From Serratia symbiotica (GTDB taxonomy: Bacteria; Pseudomonadota; Gammaproteobacteria; Enterobacterales; Enterobacteriaceae), in assembly GCF_000821185.2 (NCBI RefSeq), contig NZ_CP050855.1:1922001-1986000 (forward strand): 64,000 nt of DNA, in the 5' to 3' direction. Position 1 is the stretch's first letter. Each line of letters begins with the position of its first letter. Below the pieces are notes generated by a model, which saw only the letters and a program-made list of their open reading frames with translations, searched no databases and had not been told where the DNA came from. The position numbers were made by a program, and so were the translations under genes. This document shows positions 10,930 through 21,164 of this stretch, piece after piece.

Positions 10930-12150
10930 ATGAGCACTGGCGTACAAGCACAGATAGGGAATGTTGACTTAGTCAAACAGCTCAACGGCGCGGCAGTTTA
11001 TCGCCTGATCGACCAGCAGGGGCCGATCTCGCGTATTCAAATTGCCGAGTTCAGCCAGCTAGCTCCTGCCAGCGTCACTAAAATTACTCGCCAATTGTTG
11101 GAGCGCGGGCTGATCAAAGAAGTCGATCAGCAAGCCTCCACCGGTGGCCGCCGCGCTATCTCCATCGTCTCCGAAACCCGCCATTTCCACACCGTCGCAG
11201 TGCGTCTTGGTCGTCACGATGCCACCATCACGTTATACGACATGAGTGCGAAATCGCTCGGTGAAGAACACTACCCGCTGCCGGAGCGTACTCAAGAAAC
11301 GTTGGAAAATTCCCTATTTACCGCTATCGCGCACTTTATCGACAACCACCAGCGCAAGCTGCGCGAACTGATCGCCATCGCGGTGACCCTACCCGGCTTA
11401 GTTGACCCGGTTTTGGGCGTAATACACTACATGCCGCACATCAGCGTCAACAACTGGGCGTTGGTAGATAACCTGCAACAGCGCTTTAACGTCACCAGCT
11501 TCGTCGGCCACGATATCCGCAGCTTGGCACTGGCCGAACATTACTTTGGTGCTACCCGTGACTGTGAGGACTCGATCCTGGTGCGCCTGCATCGCGGCAC
11601 GGGTGCCGGCATTATCGTCAATGGCAAGGTTTTCCTCGGCAACAACGGTAACGTTGGCGAGATCGGCCATATTCAGATCGATCCACTGGGCGAACGCTGC
11701 CACTGTGGCAATTTCGGTTGCCTGGAAACTGTGGCCGCCAGTGCGGCGATCGAACACCGCGTGCGCCAGTTGCTGACGCAAGGTTATCCAAGCAAGCTGA
11801 AGCTGGACGATTGCAACATTAACGCTATTTGTATGGCCGCTAACCGCAACGATCGGCTGGCCGTCGAAATGATCGAACACGTTGGCCGCTATCTGGGCAA
11901 GGCGGTGGCTATCGCCATCAACCTGTTCAACCCACAAAAGGTGGTGATCGCCGGTGAAATCACTGAGGCGGACAAAGTGCTGCTGCCAGCGATCCAAAGC
12001 TGCATCAATACTCAAGTGCTGAAAGACTTCCGCAAAAATCTACCAGTAGTCACCTCCGAGCTTAATCATCGCTCGGCGATCGGGGCCTTTTCCTTGGCTA
12101 AGCGGGCAATGCTCAACGGTGTGCTCTTACAGCGATTGCTGGAAAGTTGA
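10930..12150 (+). CDS. nagC: NagC transcriptional repressor (ROK family)
   Basis: Repressor of nag genes and coregulator of chitin genes; it releases DNA on binding GlcNAc-6-P. Its 406 residues comprise an N-terminal winged helix (RIQIAEFSQLAPASVTKITRQL, of which the central part is the helix-turn-helix) and a ROK sugar-binding fold with the zinc-type CHCGNFGC cluster and GEIGHIQIDP. I use ATG 10930, which gives MSTGVQAQIGNVDL, like E. coli; a TTG one codon earlier is not needed. In E. coli nagD follows; here the next gene is asnB, and the gap 12151-12483 holds a hairpin but no gene. Confidence 0.97.
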   Translation: MSTGVQAQIGNVDLVKQLNGAAVYRLIDQQGPISRIQIAEFSQLAPASVTKITRQLLERGLIKEVDQQASTGGRRAISIVSETRHFHTVAVRLGRHDATITLYDMSAKSLGEEHYPLPERTQETLENSLFTAIAHFIDNHQRKLRELIAIAVTLPGLVDPVLGVIHYMPHISVNNWALVDNLQQRFNVTSFVGHDIRSLALAEHYFGATRDCEDSILVRLHRGTGAGIIVNGKVFLGNNGNVGEIGHIQIDPLGERCHCGNFGCLETVAASAAIEHRVRQLLTQGYPSKLKLDDCNINAICMAANRNDRLAVEMIEHVGRYLGKAVAIAINLFNPQKVVIAGEITEADKVLLPAIQSCINTQVLKDFRKNLPVVTSELNHRSAIGAFSLAKRAMLNGVLLQRLLES

Positions 12151-12244
12151 ACCACCAAGGCCTACACGCACAACCCTCCACATTATCGGCCAATCCACCG
12201 CTGCCTATAGCCGTTGAGCGTCTAATAATCGGTGATTTGTCCAC

Positions 12245-12281
12245 ACCCTAAAAAATTGAACATTTCTCAATTTTTTAGGGT
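12245..12281 (+). terminator. Perfect 15-bp inverted repeat after nagC, probable terminator
   Basis: ACCCTAAAAAATTGA and TCAATTTTTTAGGGT flank a seven-base loop. The A and T runs are inside the stem, so it could stop transcription in both directions. A protein-binding operator is the alternative. The rest of the gap to asnB shows no gene. Confidence 0.6.
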
Positions 12282-12483
12282 GATTATTGAATATTCGCTA
12301 ATATTCACCACCATACAAGTAACTAATTTTCAGAACAACGCTAAAACACTTGCATACTCTAGCGCTTTTGACGCATTTTCATAAATATCGTGCAGCAAAA
12401 CCACGTCAGCACTGACAAACTGGCAATGTTGCCCATAACCGTAAAACACCATCACCGTCTAAAAAGTCGTTAGGAGAAGCAGC

Positions 12484-14148
12484 ATGTGTTCTATTTTCGG
12501 TGTGCTCGATCTTAAGTCCGATCCCATTGAACTGCGCAAAAAAGCGCTGGAGCTGTCAGGTCTGATGCGCCATCGTGGCCCGGATTGGTCCGGCATCTAC
12601 GCCAGTGATCATGCCATTTTGGTGCACGAGCGGCTGTCGATCGTCGACGTCAACAACGGTGCCCAACCGCTGTACAATGCTGCGCACAGCCATGTCCTGG
12701 CAGTCAACGGTGAAATCTACAACCATCAGGTGCTACGCCAGCAGCTAAGCGAGTGCTATGAGTTCCAAACCGGTTCTGACTGTGAAGTGATCCTGGCGCT
12801 GTATCAGCAGAAAGGCCCAGCATTCCTCGACGATCTGCAAGGCATGTTTGCCTTCGTACTGTACGACACCGAAAAAGACGCCTACCTGATCGGTCGCGAT
12901 CATCTAGGCATCATCCCGCTTTATATGGGCCACGACGCGCATGGCAACCGGTATGTCGCCTCTGAAATGAAAGCGCTGGTGCCGGTTTGCCGCACTATCA
13001 AGACATTCCCAGCCGGTAGCTACCTGTGGAGCCAGGATGGCGAGATCCGTGAATATTACCAGCGCGACTGGTTCAATTACGAAAACGTCAAGGACAACAC
13101 CACCGATGCCAGCGCCCTGCGCACTGCACTGGAAGACGCGGTGAAAAGCCACCTGATGTCCGATGTGCCTTACGGCGTGTTGCTCTCCGGCGGGCTGGAT
13201 TCTTCAGTGATCTCGGCGATCACTAAGCAATACGCCGCACGCCGCGTAGAAGATCAGGCACGCAGCGAAGCCTGGTGGCCACAGCTACATTCCTTTGCCG
13301 TTGGCCTAGAAGGTTCCCCAGATCTGCACGCCGCACAGGACGTTGCCAACCATTTGGGTACGGTGCACCATGAGATCCACTTCACTGTGCAGGAAGGGCT
13401 GGATGCCATCCGCGACGTGATTTATCACATTGAAACCTACGATGTCACCACCATCCGTGCCTCTACACCGATGTACCTGATGTCGCGTAAGATCAAGGCG
13501 ATGGGCATCAAGATGGTGCTGTCTGGCGAAGGTGCGGATGAAGTGTTCGGCGGCTACCTGTACTTCCATAAAGCACCGAACGCCCGCGAGTTCCATGATG
13601 AAACGGTGCGTAAATTACTGGCATTACATATGTTTGACTGCGCCCGCGCCAACAAGGCGATGTCCGCCTGGGGTGTTGAAGCCCGCGTGCCATTCTTAGA
13701 TAAAAAATTCCTCGATGTGGCAATGAGCATCAACCCGAAAGACAAAATGTGCGGCCAGGGAAAAATGGAAAAACACATCATTCGTGAATGTTTTGAGTCC
13801 TATCTGCCAAGCAGCGTGGCTTGGCGTCAAAAAGAGCAGTTCTCCGACGGCGTGGGCTATAGCTGGATTGACACATTGAAAGAGGTGGCTGCACAGCAGA
13901 TCAGCGATCAACAGCTCGAAACCGCGCGTTTCCGCTTCCCATACAACACGCCGACCTCAAAAGAAGGCTACCTGTACCGTGAAATTTTCGAGGCGTTGTT
14001 CCCGCTACCCAGCGCCGCCGAATGTGTGCCGGGCGGCCCATCAGTCGCCTGCTCTTCGGCCAAGGCCATTGAGTGGGACGAATCGTTCAAAAAGATGGAC
14101 GATCCTTCTGGCCGGGCAGTAGGGGTGCACCAGGCTGCCTACAACTAA
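12484..14148 (+). CDS. asnB: Asparagine synthetase B (glutamine-hydrolysing)
   Basis: Makes asparagine from aspartate, ATP and glutamine. The 554 residues match E. coli AsnB in length. Cys2 after the initiator is the glutaminase nucleophile (MCSIFGVLD), followed by RGPDWSG and NGEIYNH of the amidotransferase domain; the synthetase domain has the pyrophosphate loop LLSGGLDSS. It stands alone between nagC and the tRNA cluster, which is its normal enterobacterial position. A GGAG ribosome site lies just before the ATG. Confidence 0.98.
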   Translation: MCSIFGVLDLKSDPIELRKKALELSGLMRHRGPDWSGIYASDHAILVHERLSIVDVNNGAQPLYNAAHSHVLAVNGEIYNHQVLRQQLSECYEFQTGSDCEVILALYQQKGPAFLDDLQGMFAFVLYDTEKDAYLIGRDHLGIIPLYMGHDAHGNRYVASEMKALVPVCRTIKTFPAGSYLWSQDGEIREYYQRDWFNYENVKDNTTDASALRTALEDAVKSHLMSDVPYGVLLSGGLDSSVISAITKQYAARRVEDQARSEAWWPQLHSFAVGLEGSPDLHAAQDVANHLGTVHHEIHFTVQEGLDAIRDVIYHIETYDVTTIRASTPMYLMSRKIKAMGIKMVLSGEGADEVFGGYLYFHKAPNAREFHDETVRKLLALHMFDCARANKAMSAWGVEARVPFLDKKFLDVAMSINPKDKMCGQGKMEKHIIRECFESYLPSSVAWRQKEQFSDGVGYSWIDTLKEVAAQQISDQQLETARFRFPYNTPTSKEGYLYREIFEALFPLPSAAECVPGGPSVACSSAKAIEWDESFKKMDDPSGRAVGVHQAAYN

Positions 14149-14354
14149 CCACACTGCGCTTTATCACCCAGGCGAGCCTTTTAGTTGATGTTTGCTAACA
14201 TCAATTGTTTGATATGGTGCTTTTTTCACCACAATGTTCACAACCCGGACAAACGGCCTTTCTGACCACTTTATCGGGAAAAAATTTGTTGACGCAAATC
14301 GGCCATATACGCATAATGCGCCCCGCAACGCTGATGAAGGCAAAGCAAAAAGAG

Positions 14355-14431
14355 GGCTACGTAGCTCAGTTGGTTAGAGCACATCACTCATAATGATGGG
14401 GTCACAGGTTCGAATCCCGTCGTAGCCACCA
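14355..14431 (+). tRNA. tRNA-Met (anticodon CAT)
   Basis: A 77-nt cloverleaf from GGCTACG to CGTAGCCACCA, with encoded CCA, T-loop GGTTCGAATCC and anticodon loop CTCATAA. It is an elongator type and first in the cluster that corresponds to the E. coli metT-leuW-gln cluster. Confidence 0.97.
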
Positions 14432-14437
14432 TATTTT

Positions 14438-14522
14438 GCGGGAGTGGCGAAATTGGTAGACGCACCAGATTTAGGTTCTGGCACCGCAAGGTGTGCGAGT
14501 TCAAGTCTCGCCTCCCGCACCA
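14438..14522 (+). tRNA. tRNA-Leu (anticodon TAG)
   Basis: An 85-nt class II tRNA from GCGGGAG to CTCCCGCACCA, with a long variable arm and anticodon loop TTTAGGT. It reads CUA-family leucine codons and starts six bases after tRNA-Met. Confidence 0.97.
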
Positions 14523-14551
14523 TTTTCCTTTATCGTCGGCACCGATGCTGA

Positions 14552-14626
14552 TGGGGTATAGCCAAGCGGTAAGGCACCGGTTTTTGATACCGGCATTCCC
14601 TGGTTCGAATCCAGGTACCCCAGCCA
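14552..14626 (+). tRNA. tRNA-Gln (anticodon TTG)
   Basis: A 75-nt cloverleaf from TGGGGTA to TACCCCAGCCA with anticodon loop TTTTGAT. The unusual U1-A72 style end suits recognition by GlnRS. Confidence 0.97.
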
Positions 14627-14670
14627 TCACCCTTGGGGTGAAAGCTTTCAACATTAGATTTGCTCGCAGG

Positions 14671-14745
14671 TGGGGTATCGCCAAGCGGTAAGGCACCGGT
14701 TTTTGATACCGGCATTCCCTGGTTCGAATCCAGGTACCCCAGCCA
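14671..14745 (+). tRNA. tRNA-Gln (anticodon TTG), second copy
   Basis: A 75-nt gene differing from the preceding copy only at the base after TGGGGTAT (TATAG versus TATCG region). Same anticodon and encoded CCA. Confidence 0.97.
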
Positions 14746-14786
14746 TAATAAACTGCTTGCAGCTCAAATAAGTAGACAGTAGCATT

Positions 14787-14863
14787 GGCTACGTAGCTCA
14801 GCTGGTTAGAGCACATCACTCATAATGATGGGGTCACAGGTTCAAATCCCGTCGTAGCCACCA
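14787..14863 (+). tRNA. tRNA-Met (anticodon CAT), second copy
   Basis: A 77-nt near-copy of the gene at 14355-14431 with two substitutions (CAGTTGG to CAGCTGG in the D arm and GGTTCGAA to GGTTCAAA in the T loop). Confidence 0.97.
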
Positions 14864-14868
14864 ACTAT

Positions 14869-14943
14869 TGGGGTGTCGCCAAGCGGTAAGGCTCTGGTTT
14901 CTGATACCAGCATACCCAGGTTCGAATCCTGGCACCCCAGCCA
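14869..14943 (+). tRNA. tRNA-Gln (anticodon CTG)
   Basis: A 75-nt gene from TGGGGTG to CACCCCAGCCA, anticodon loop TTCTGAT, reading CAG. It is last of the six and is followed by a terminator. Confidence 0.97.
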
Positions 14944-14952
14944 TATTTAGGA

Positions 14953-14975
14953 AAGCCCGCTTTGGCGGGCTTTTT
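14953..14975 (+). terminator. Terminator of the tRNA cluster
   Basis: AAGCCCGC, loop TTT and GCGGGCTT followed by a T run, ten bases after the last tRNA. Confidence 0.93.
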
Positions 14976-15032
14976 GCTGGGCAACCACTCGGCAATATTA
15001 ACAACAGGTCAAGCCAAACTAACCCGTTTGCG

Positions 15033-16217
15033 TTATAACCCCAGCGCGTATTTCAACGCATGCTGTTTTAACTTACCCGCCCGCTGTGCGGCCATTAGGG
15101 CCAAGTTGCGTGCTACACTCAGCGGTGCCAAATTATTGCTAAAAACGCTATAGAATAGATCCATGCCGCTCTGCATCAGCAGGTTGTCGGGACGGCGCTG
15201 GCGCTGATAACGCATCAGCACAGACTCGCAGCTCCAGTCTTCACCCTGCTCTCGCGCTTCACCCAGTACCTTCAGCAGGACATCCACGTCGCGGTAGCCC
15301 AGATTGACGCCCTGACCAGCCAGCGGATTAATGGTATGTGCCGCATCCCCCAGTAACGCCAACCCCGGTAACACATAACGCTGTGCATGGCGGCGCACCA
15401 GCGGGAAGGCGCCGGCGGCGTGCACCCTTACCGCCCCCAACCGCTCCGGGAAAGCCTCAGCGATTTCACCTTCGAGCAGCAACGGTGGCATAGCCTGCAA
15501 CTGGCGGATGCGCTGCGGGCTGTCGTACCACACCAGCGAAGCCCATTGGTCATATAACGGTAAGAAGGCACGCGGCCCGGACGGGAAAAACTGCTGCCAG
15601 GTGATGTCCTGTTGTGGCACGCCGGTATCGACGGTAATCAGCATGCACGACTGGCGGTACTGCCAGCCGTCAATACCGATGGCCGCCAAGCGGCGTACCT
15701 GTGACTGCGCGCCATCTGCCCCCACGACCAGACGTGCCTCCAGCGTTTCCGCGCTGTCCAACGTCAAACGCCAGCGCCCATCAACCCGTTGGAGCGATTG
15801 CAGCCGAGACGGACAGCGGAGCACCAGGTTGTCGCACTGTGCCAACTGTTGCCACAACGCCAGTTGCAGAATGCGGTTTTCGACCATAAACCCCAGCTCT
15901 GGCAGGCCGAGAGAGGCCGCATCAAACACCACGCGCGACGATCCCCACTCCCAAGTCTCCAGCAGACGGTACGCTGCGGTGCGCATCGCCATCACCGCTG
16001 ACCACGCCCCCAACTGCTTTAATAACCCTACCGAGGTGCAGCCAATGGCCGAAATGCGCAGATCCGGCGGATTTTGCGCCTCGAACACCTGTGGTGCCTG
16101 ATGCTCCAGCAGCGCCACCGACCACCCCGCATGCGCCAACCCCAGCGCCGCCGCCGCCCCGACCATTCCGCCGCCCACCACCACTGCGTCATACCCTTTT
16201 TGAAATGTATTGTTCAT
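15033..16217 (-). CDS. ubiF: UbiF, ubiquinone ring hydroxylase
   Basis: FAD-dependent monooxygenase that hydroxylates 2-octaprenyl-3-methyl-6-methoxybenzoquinol in ubiquinone synthesis. The 394 residues start MNNTFQKGYDAVVVGGGMVG with the FAD-binding GxGxxG fingerprint. Later come the second FAD motif in LLGDAAHTINPLAGQGVN and a UbiH/UbiF-type C-terminus. It is convergent with the tRNA cluster and divergent from miaB, its usual context. Confidence 0.95.
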   Translation of the reverse strand: MNNTFQKGYDAVVVGGGMVGAAAALGLAHAGWSVALLEHQAPQVFEAQNPPDLRISAIGCTSVGLLKQLGAWSAVMAMRTAAYRLLETWEWGSSRVVFDAASLGLPELGFMVENRILQLALWQQLAQCDNLVLRCPSRLQSLQRVDGRWRLTLDSAETLEARLVVGADGAQSQVRRLAAIGIDGWQYRQSCMLITVDTGVPQQDITWQQFFPSGPRAFLPLYDQWASLVWYDSPQRIRQLQAMPPLLLEGEIAEAFPERLGAVRVHAAGAFPLVRRHAQRYVLPGLALLGDAAHTINPLAGQGVNLGYRDVDVLLKVLGEAREQGEDWSCESVLMRYQRQRRPDNLLMQSGMDLFYSVFSNNLAPLSVARNLALMAAQRAGKLKQHALKYALGL

Positions 16218-16416
16218 TTGGTTATGTTTTCTTTGTAAATATCGCTACCCTAACCGGTATAGCATTGGTTCGCAGTGTACCGGATTTTTAATCCAGTTTC
16301 AGGCCAGATGCCGTTTCCCCACGCTGGTCATAACGCTATCAAATGATTACAATACCCGGCACGTTCTGCATGTCGCGTAACACAATTTCCTCTCCGCATT
16401 GAGTAATGGCAAATCA

Positions 16417-17841
16417 ATGACGAAAAAACTACATATCAAAACCTGGGGTTGCCAGATGAATGAATATGATTCATCAAAAATGGCTGACCTGTTGAACAGC
16501 ACGCACGGCTTCGAGTTGACCGAAAACGCCGAGGAAGCAGACGTGCTGCTACTGAACACCTGCTCGATCCGTGAAAAAGCACAGGAGAAAGTTTTCTCCA
16601 TGTTGGGGCGCTGGAAATTGCTGAAAGAGAAAAACCCAGCGCTGATCATCGGTGTGGGCGGTTGTGTTGCCTCACAGGAAGGTGAACATATTCGCAGCCG
16701 TGCGCCCTGCGTAGATGTGGTGTTCGGCCCGCAAACCCTGCACCGCCTGCCGGAAATGATCAATCATGTACAAGGAACCCGCAGCCCAATCGTCGACATC
16801 AGCTTCCCGGAAATTGAGAAATTTGACCGGTTGCCGGAGCCACGTGCTGAAGGCCCTTGCGCTTTTGTCTCGATCATGGAAGGCTGCAACAAATATTGCA
16901 CCTTCTGCGTAGTGCCTTACACCCGTGGCGAGGAAGTGAGCCGACCAAGCGATGATGTGCTGTTCGAAATCGCCCAATTGGCCGCGCAGGGCGTACGTGA
17001 AGTGAATCTGCTCGGCCAGAATGTCAACGCATACCGCGCCACCACCTACGATGGCGACATCTGTACCTTTGCCGAGTTGCTACGCCTGGTGGCAGCTATT
17101 GATGGCATCGATCGTATCCGTTTTACCACCAGCCATCCGATAGAGTTTACCGATGACGTTATCGCAGTGTACGAGGACACCCCGGAGTTGGTCAGCTTCC
17201 TACATCTGCCAGTGCAGAGCGGGTCAGATCGTATCCTGACTATGATGAAACGGGCGCACACCGCGCTGGAATACAAGGCGATCATTCGCAAGCTGCGTAA
17301 GGTGCGGCCAAATATGCAGTTCAGCTCAGATTTCATCATCGGTTTTCCCGGCGAGACTCAGGCCGACTTCGAGCAGACCCTAAAGCTCATCGCCGAGGTT
17401 AACTTCGACGCCAGCTTCAGTTTTATCTATTCCCCACGTCCAGGCACCCCGGCAGCAGAAATGATCGACGATGTCAGCGAAGAAGAGAAAAAGCAGCGGC
17501 TGTATATCCTGCAAGATCGCATCAACCAGCAAGTGTTGCAGTTCAGTCGGCGCATGCTGGGTAGCGTGCAACGCATTCTGGTGGAAGGCACCTCGCGTAA
17601 GAACGTGATGGAACTAGCTGGCCGCACCGAGTGCAACCGCATGGTGAACTTCGAAGGCTCGCCAGAGATGGTCAGTCAGTTCGTCGATGTGGAAATTACC
17701 GAGGTGTGGGCACACTCACTGCGTGGCACCGTGGTGCGCACCGAACAGCAGATGGATCTGCGCGTTTATGAATCCCCGCAGTCGGTGATCACCCGTACCC
17801 GCAAAGAGAACGCGTTGGGTGTTGGCATTTACCAGCCTTGA
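16417..17841 (+). CDS. miaB: tRNA-2-methylthio-N6-dimethylallyladenosine synthase MiaB
   Basis: Radical-SAM methylthiotransferase that modifies A37 of tRNAs reading UNN codons. It is 474 residues with an N-terminal UPF0004 domain carrying cluster cysteines in [15 protein letters not shown] and GGCVAS. The radical-SAM CxxxCxxC is in [17 protein letters not shown], and a TRAM domain lies at the C-terminus. I chose ATG 16417 ([12 protein letters not shown]), as in E. coli; a TTG six codons earlier is in frame. It is followed here by yjdM and ybeZ. Confidence 0.97.
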   Translation: MTKKLHIKTWGCQMNEYDSSKMADLLNSTHGFELTENAEEADVLLLNTCSIREKAQEKVFSMLGRWKLLKEKNPALIIGVGGCVASQEGEHIRSRAPCVDVVFGPQTLHRLPEMINHVQGTRSPIVDISFPEIEKFDRLPEPRAEGPCAFVSIMEGCNKYCTFCVVPYTRGEEVSRPSDDVLFEIAQLAAQGVREVNLLGQNVNAYRATTYDGDICTFAELLRLVAAIDGIDRIRFTTSHPIEFTDDVIAVYEDTPELVSFLHLPVQSGSDRILTMMKRAHTALEYKAIIRKLRKVRPNMQFSSDFIIGFPGETQADFEQTLKLIAEVNFDASFSFIYSPRPGTPAAEMIDDVSEEEKKQRLYILQDRINQQVLQFSRRMLGSVQRILVEGTSRKNVMELAGRTECNRMVNFEGSPEMVSQFVDVEITEVWAHSLRGTVVRTEQQMDLRVYESPQSVITRTRKENALGVGIYQP

Positions 17842-17958
17842 CGCGATGGCAGTGTGAACAAGCATCACCGCTCCAGCCATTATCCTTATTGATGATTTCT
17901 CTGCCGGGCGCTCACGTCCGACGGATGCTTTTTCTTTTTATATAAGAGGCGATATAAT

Positions 17959-18294
17959 ATGCAATTCCCACACTGCCCTCAGTGCCACTCCGAATACACC
18001 TATCAGGATCATGCCATGTTTATCTGTCCTGAGTGCGCCCACGAATGGAACGACAGCGCGCCAACAGAAGACGAAGACCAACTGATTGTCAAAGACGCCA
18101 ACGGCAACTTGCTGTCGGATGGCGATGTGGTGACCGTGGTCAAGGATCTAAAGGTCAAGGGCAGCGCGTCAATGTTGAAGATCGGCACCAAGGTGAAAAA
18201 CATCCGCTTGGTGGCAGGCGATCACAACATTGACTGCAAAATCGAGGGTTTCGGCCCCATGAAGCTAAAATCCGAATTTGTGAAGAAGAGTTGA
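17959..18294 (+). CDS. yjdM: YjdM/PhnA-family zinc-ribbon protein
   Basis: Small cytoplasmic protein of 111 residues with an N-terminal zinc ribbon ([10 protein letters not shown]...CPECAHEW) and the conserved PhnA domain ([38 protein letters not shown]). The family was once linked to alkylphosphonate use, but its biochemical role is not firmly known. It stands between miaB and ybeZ, a place not used in E. coli. A GAGG ribosome site lies 10 bases before the ATG. Confidence 0.9.
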   Translation: MQFPHCPQCHSEYTYQDHAMFICPECAHEWNDSAPTEDEDQLIVKDANGNLLSDGDVVTVVKDLKVKGSASMLKIGTKVKNIRLVAGDHNIDCKIEGFGPMKLKSEFVKKS

Positions 18295-18385
18295 TCCTCA
18301 CCCTCATTGATCGGTGATCACGCGACCAGCAGCAGGCCGCACTTTTTCTTTCTCCAGCCTTGAATTACGCCGTTGCTGAACAGAT

Positions 18386-18584
18386 ATACCGGTCATACTT
18401 CAAGTAGCCTGTGCGTTAACTTTCCTCGCTCACCCCAGTCACTGACGGGTGTAAGCGCTTGGGGGTTAATGAACCTCATCCCTGAGGTTCAGCCTGCGGC
18501 CCAGCGCAAGCGCGGTCCAAATCGGTTCCCGACCGATTTGTCGCTGCATTGCCGCTTTACTGCAACTCGAATTATTTAAGGTAT
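18386..18584. repeat. ERIC-like intergenic palindromic repeat
   Basis: About 199 bp beginning ATACCGGTCATACTTCAAGTAGC and ending GCAACTCGAATTATTTAAGGTAT; the two ends are imperfect inverted repeats (trim reading: ATACC...GGTAT). It contains CTCACCCCAGTCACTGA, which matches the conserved centre of ERIC elements (GTGACTGGGGTGAG read on the other strand). It occupies most of the 375-bp gap before ybeZ, and no gene is visible there. Confidence 0.75.
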
Positions 18585-18669
18585 AGATAATTCTAGATGT
18601 CCTAAACACACGCGTCATCGACGCATGATGTTTCATCAACCAGGCTTGATGTGAGCCTTGAGGAATAGT

Positions 18670-19725
18670 TTGAACGTCGCAACACAAGAAATTTTGTTAG
18701 AACCCGCAGACAATCAGCGCTTGCTCAGCCTGTGTGGTCCTCTTGATGACAATATCAAACAGCTCGAACGCCGGCTAGGCATCGAAATCAACCGCCGCGA
18801 TAACCGCTTCAAACTGGTCGGCAAGAAGCTGTGCGTGGTGGCCGCCGCCGATATACTACGCCATCTGTACGTGGATACCGCGCCGATCCGCAACCTGATC
18901 CCTGATATCGATCCGGAGCAAATCCACTTGGCGATCAAAGAGAGCCGGGTGCTGGAACAGGTCGCTGACAGCGTGCCGGACTACGGCAAGGCGGTCACCA
19001 TCAAGACCAAACGCGGTATGGTGAAACCGCGCACGCCAAATCAGGCGCAGTATATCGCCAATATTCTCGCCCACGACATTACCTTCGGCATCGGCCCAGC
19101 CGGTACCGGCAAAACTTACCTGGCGGTCGCAGCCGCAGTAGACGCACTGGAGCGCCAGGAAATCCGTCGCATTTTGCTGACGCGCCCAGCCGTCGAGGCT
19201 GGCGAGAAGTTGGGCTTCCTGCCGGGGGATCTAAGCCAAAAGGTCGATCCTTATCTGCGACCCCTGTACGACGCCCTGTTCGAAATGCTCGGCTTTGAGC
19301 GCGTGGAGAAGCTGATCGAACGCAATGTGATTGAAGTCGCGCCGCTGGCCTATATGCGCGGCCGCACGCTGAACGATGCCTTTATCATTCTGGATGAAAG
19401 CCAGAACACCACCATCGAACAGATGAAGATGTTCCTGACGCGCATCGGCTTCAACTCACAGGCCGTGATCACCGGTGACGTCACCCAGATCGACCTGCCG
19501 CGCAACCAAAAATCCGGCCTGCGCCATGCGGTGGAGGTACTATCAGACGTGGAAGCGCTGAGCTTTAATTTCTTCCACAGCGAAGACGTGGTACGTCACC
19601 CGGTGGTGGCTCGCGTGGTCATCGCTTACGAAGCCTGGGAAGCCGCCGAGCAGAAACGCAAAGACGCGATCGCCGAGCAACGTCAGCGCACAGTGAATGT
19701 CGATTCACCGCAGGATACGCCATGA
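18670..19725 (+). CDS. ybeZ: PhoH-like ATPase YbeZ
   Basis: Cytoplasmic PhoH-family NTPase thought to act with YbeY in RNA maturation. The 351 residues carry an N-terminal KH-like region, Walker A GPAGTGKT and Walker [10 protein letters not shown]. The likely start is TTG 18670 ([15 protein letters not shown]), which lines up with E. coli YbeZ and follows AGGAATAG; another TTG lies four codons earlier. Its last four bases overlap ybeY (ATGA), suggesting translational coupling. Confidence 0.94.
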   Translation: MNVATQEILLEPADNQRLLSLCGPLDDNIKQLERRLGIEINRRDNRFKLVGKKLCVVAAADILRHLYVDTAPIRNLIPDIDPEQIHLAIKESRVLEQVADSVPDYGKAVTIKTKRGMVKPRTPNQAQYIANILAHDITFGIGPAGTGKTYLAVAAAVDALERQEIRRILLTRPAVEAGEKLGFLPGDLSQKVDPYLRPLYDALFEMLGFERVEKLIERNVIEVAPLAYMRGRTLNDAFIILDESQNTTIEQMKMFLTRIGFNSQAVITGDVTQIDLPRNQKSGLRHAVEVLSDVEALSFNFFHSEDVVRHPVVARVVIAYEAWEAAEQKRKDAIAEQRQRTVNVDSPQDTP

Positions 19726-20195
19726 GTCAGGTGATTTTGGATTTACAAATTGCTTGTGAAGACAGCAACAATCTGCCGGATGAAACCGCTTTCCAGCGCT
19801 GGCTAGAGGCTGTGCTGCTACCGTTCCAAGAAGAGGCCGAAGTGACAGTACGCCTGGTTGACGAGGCCGAAAGTAACGAGTTGAACCTAACCTATCGCGG
19901 TAAGGACAAACCGACCAACGTGCTATCCTTTCCGTTCGAAGCCCCACCGGGCATCGCGCTACCACTGCTTGGCGATCTGATCATCTGCCGGCAGGTGGTT
20001 GAACAGGAAGCCGCCGAGCAAGGCAAAACGTCGGAGGCACACTGGGCGCACATGGTTGTCCACGGTAGTCTTCATCTGTTAGGGTATGACCATATCGAAG
20101 ACGATGCAGCCGAAGAAATGGAGTCTTTGGAAACCGAAATCATGCACGGGCTGGGCTATCCTGATCCGTACTTGGCGGAAAAAGATCCCGTCTGA
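19722..20195 (+). CDS. ybeY: Endoribonuclease YbeY
   Basis: Single-strand-specific RNase needed for 16S rRNA 3'-end maturation and ribosome quality control. The 157 residues contain the metal-binding motif [11 protein letters not shown] (H-x3-H-x5-H) and the [14 protein letters not shown] segment. It overlaps ybeZ by four bases and is followed by ybeX after 84 bp, the usual ybeZYX-lnt order. Confidence 0.97.
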   Translation: MSQVILDLQIACEDSNNLPDETAFQRWLEAVLLPFQEEAEVTVRLVDEAESNELNLTYRGKDKPTNVLSFPFEAPPGIALPLLGDLIICRQVVEQEAAEQGKTSEAHWAHMVVHGSLHLLGYDHIEDDAAEEMESLETEIMHGLGYPDPYLAEKDPV

Positions 20196-20279
20196 TGTCA
20201 GCCATTTCCCCCACAGCCCCTAGCAAGGCTGTCGCTGACGCCCCTTAACTCTAACATGAGTGATATTAACTAGAACGCC

Positions 20280-21158
20280 ATGAGCGACGACCATTCATCA
20301 AGCAATGACAGCCCCAGCCCCAAGAAGGGGTTCTTTACGCTTATCCTTAACCAGTTGTTCCACGGTGAACCCAAAAACCGCGGCGATCTGGTAGAACTGA
20401 TCCGTGATTCCGAGCAAAACGACCTGATTGATCCTGATACCCGCGATATGCTGGAAGGTGTGATGGATATCGCGGAGCAGCGCGTGCGCGACATCATGAT
20501 CCCGCGCTCCCAGATGGTCACGCTCAAACGCAACCAACAGCTTGAAGACTGCTTGGACGTGATTGTCGAATCTGCCCACTCGCGCTTCCCAGTGATCAGC
20601 GAAGACAAAGATCATATTGAAGGCATCCTGATGGCCAAAGATCTGCTGCCATTCATGCGCAACGATTCCGAGCCATTCAGCATCAATAAGGTGTTACGGC
20701 CCGTAGTGGTGGTGCCGGAAAGCAAGCGGGTTGATCGGATGCTGAAAGAGTTCCGCTCCCAGCGTTATCATATGGCGATTGTCATTGACGAATTCGGTGG
20801 TGTGTCCGGCCTGGTGACTATCGAAGATATTCTGGAGCTTATCGTCGGCGAAATCGAAGATGAATACGACGATGAAGAAGATTTGGATATCCGCCAACTG
20901 AGCCGCCATATGTACACCGTACGTGCGCTGGCACCGATCGAAGACTTCAATGAAGCTTTCAACACCCACTTCAGCGACGATGAGGTCGATACCATCGGCG
21001 GTTTGGTGATGCAGGCATTCGGCCACCTGCCTGCACGCGGAGAGACCATTGAAATTGAAGGTTACCTATTTAAAGTTACGATGGCCGACAGCCGACGTAT
21101 TATCCAAGTTCATGTGAAAATCCCAGACGATTCTCCACCACCGAAATTGGAAGAATAA
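20280..21158 (+). CDS. ybeX: CorC/YbeX CBS-domain protein
   Basis: Cytoplasmic HlyC/CorC-family protein of 292 residues, linked in the literature to magnesium or cobalt homeostasis and to ribosome-related functions. It has two CBS domains (about residues 65-190, with [10 protein letters not shown] and [26 protein letters not shown] segments) and a C-terminal transporter-associated domain ([15 protein letters not shown]). Six bases separate it from lnt. Confidence 0.95.
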   Translation: MSDDHSSSNDSPSPKKGFFTLILNQLFHGEPKNRGDLVELIRDSEQNDLIDPDTRDMLEGVMDIAEQRVRDIMIPRSQMVTLKRNQQLEDCLDVIVESAHSRFPVISEDKDHIEGILMAKDLLPFMRNDSEPFSINKVLRPVVVVPESKRVDRMLKEFRSQRYHMAIVIDEFGGVSGLVTIEDILELIVGEIEDEYDDEEDLDIRQLSRHMYTVRALAPIEDFNEAFNTHFSDDEVDTIGGLVMQAFGHLPARGETIEIEGYLFKVTMADSRRIIQVHVKIPDDSPPPKLEE

Positions 21159-21164
21159 ACCCAC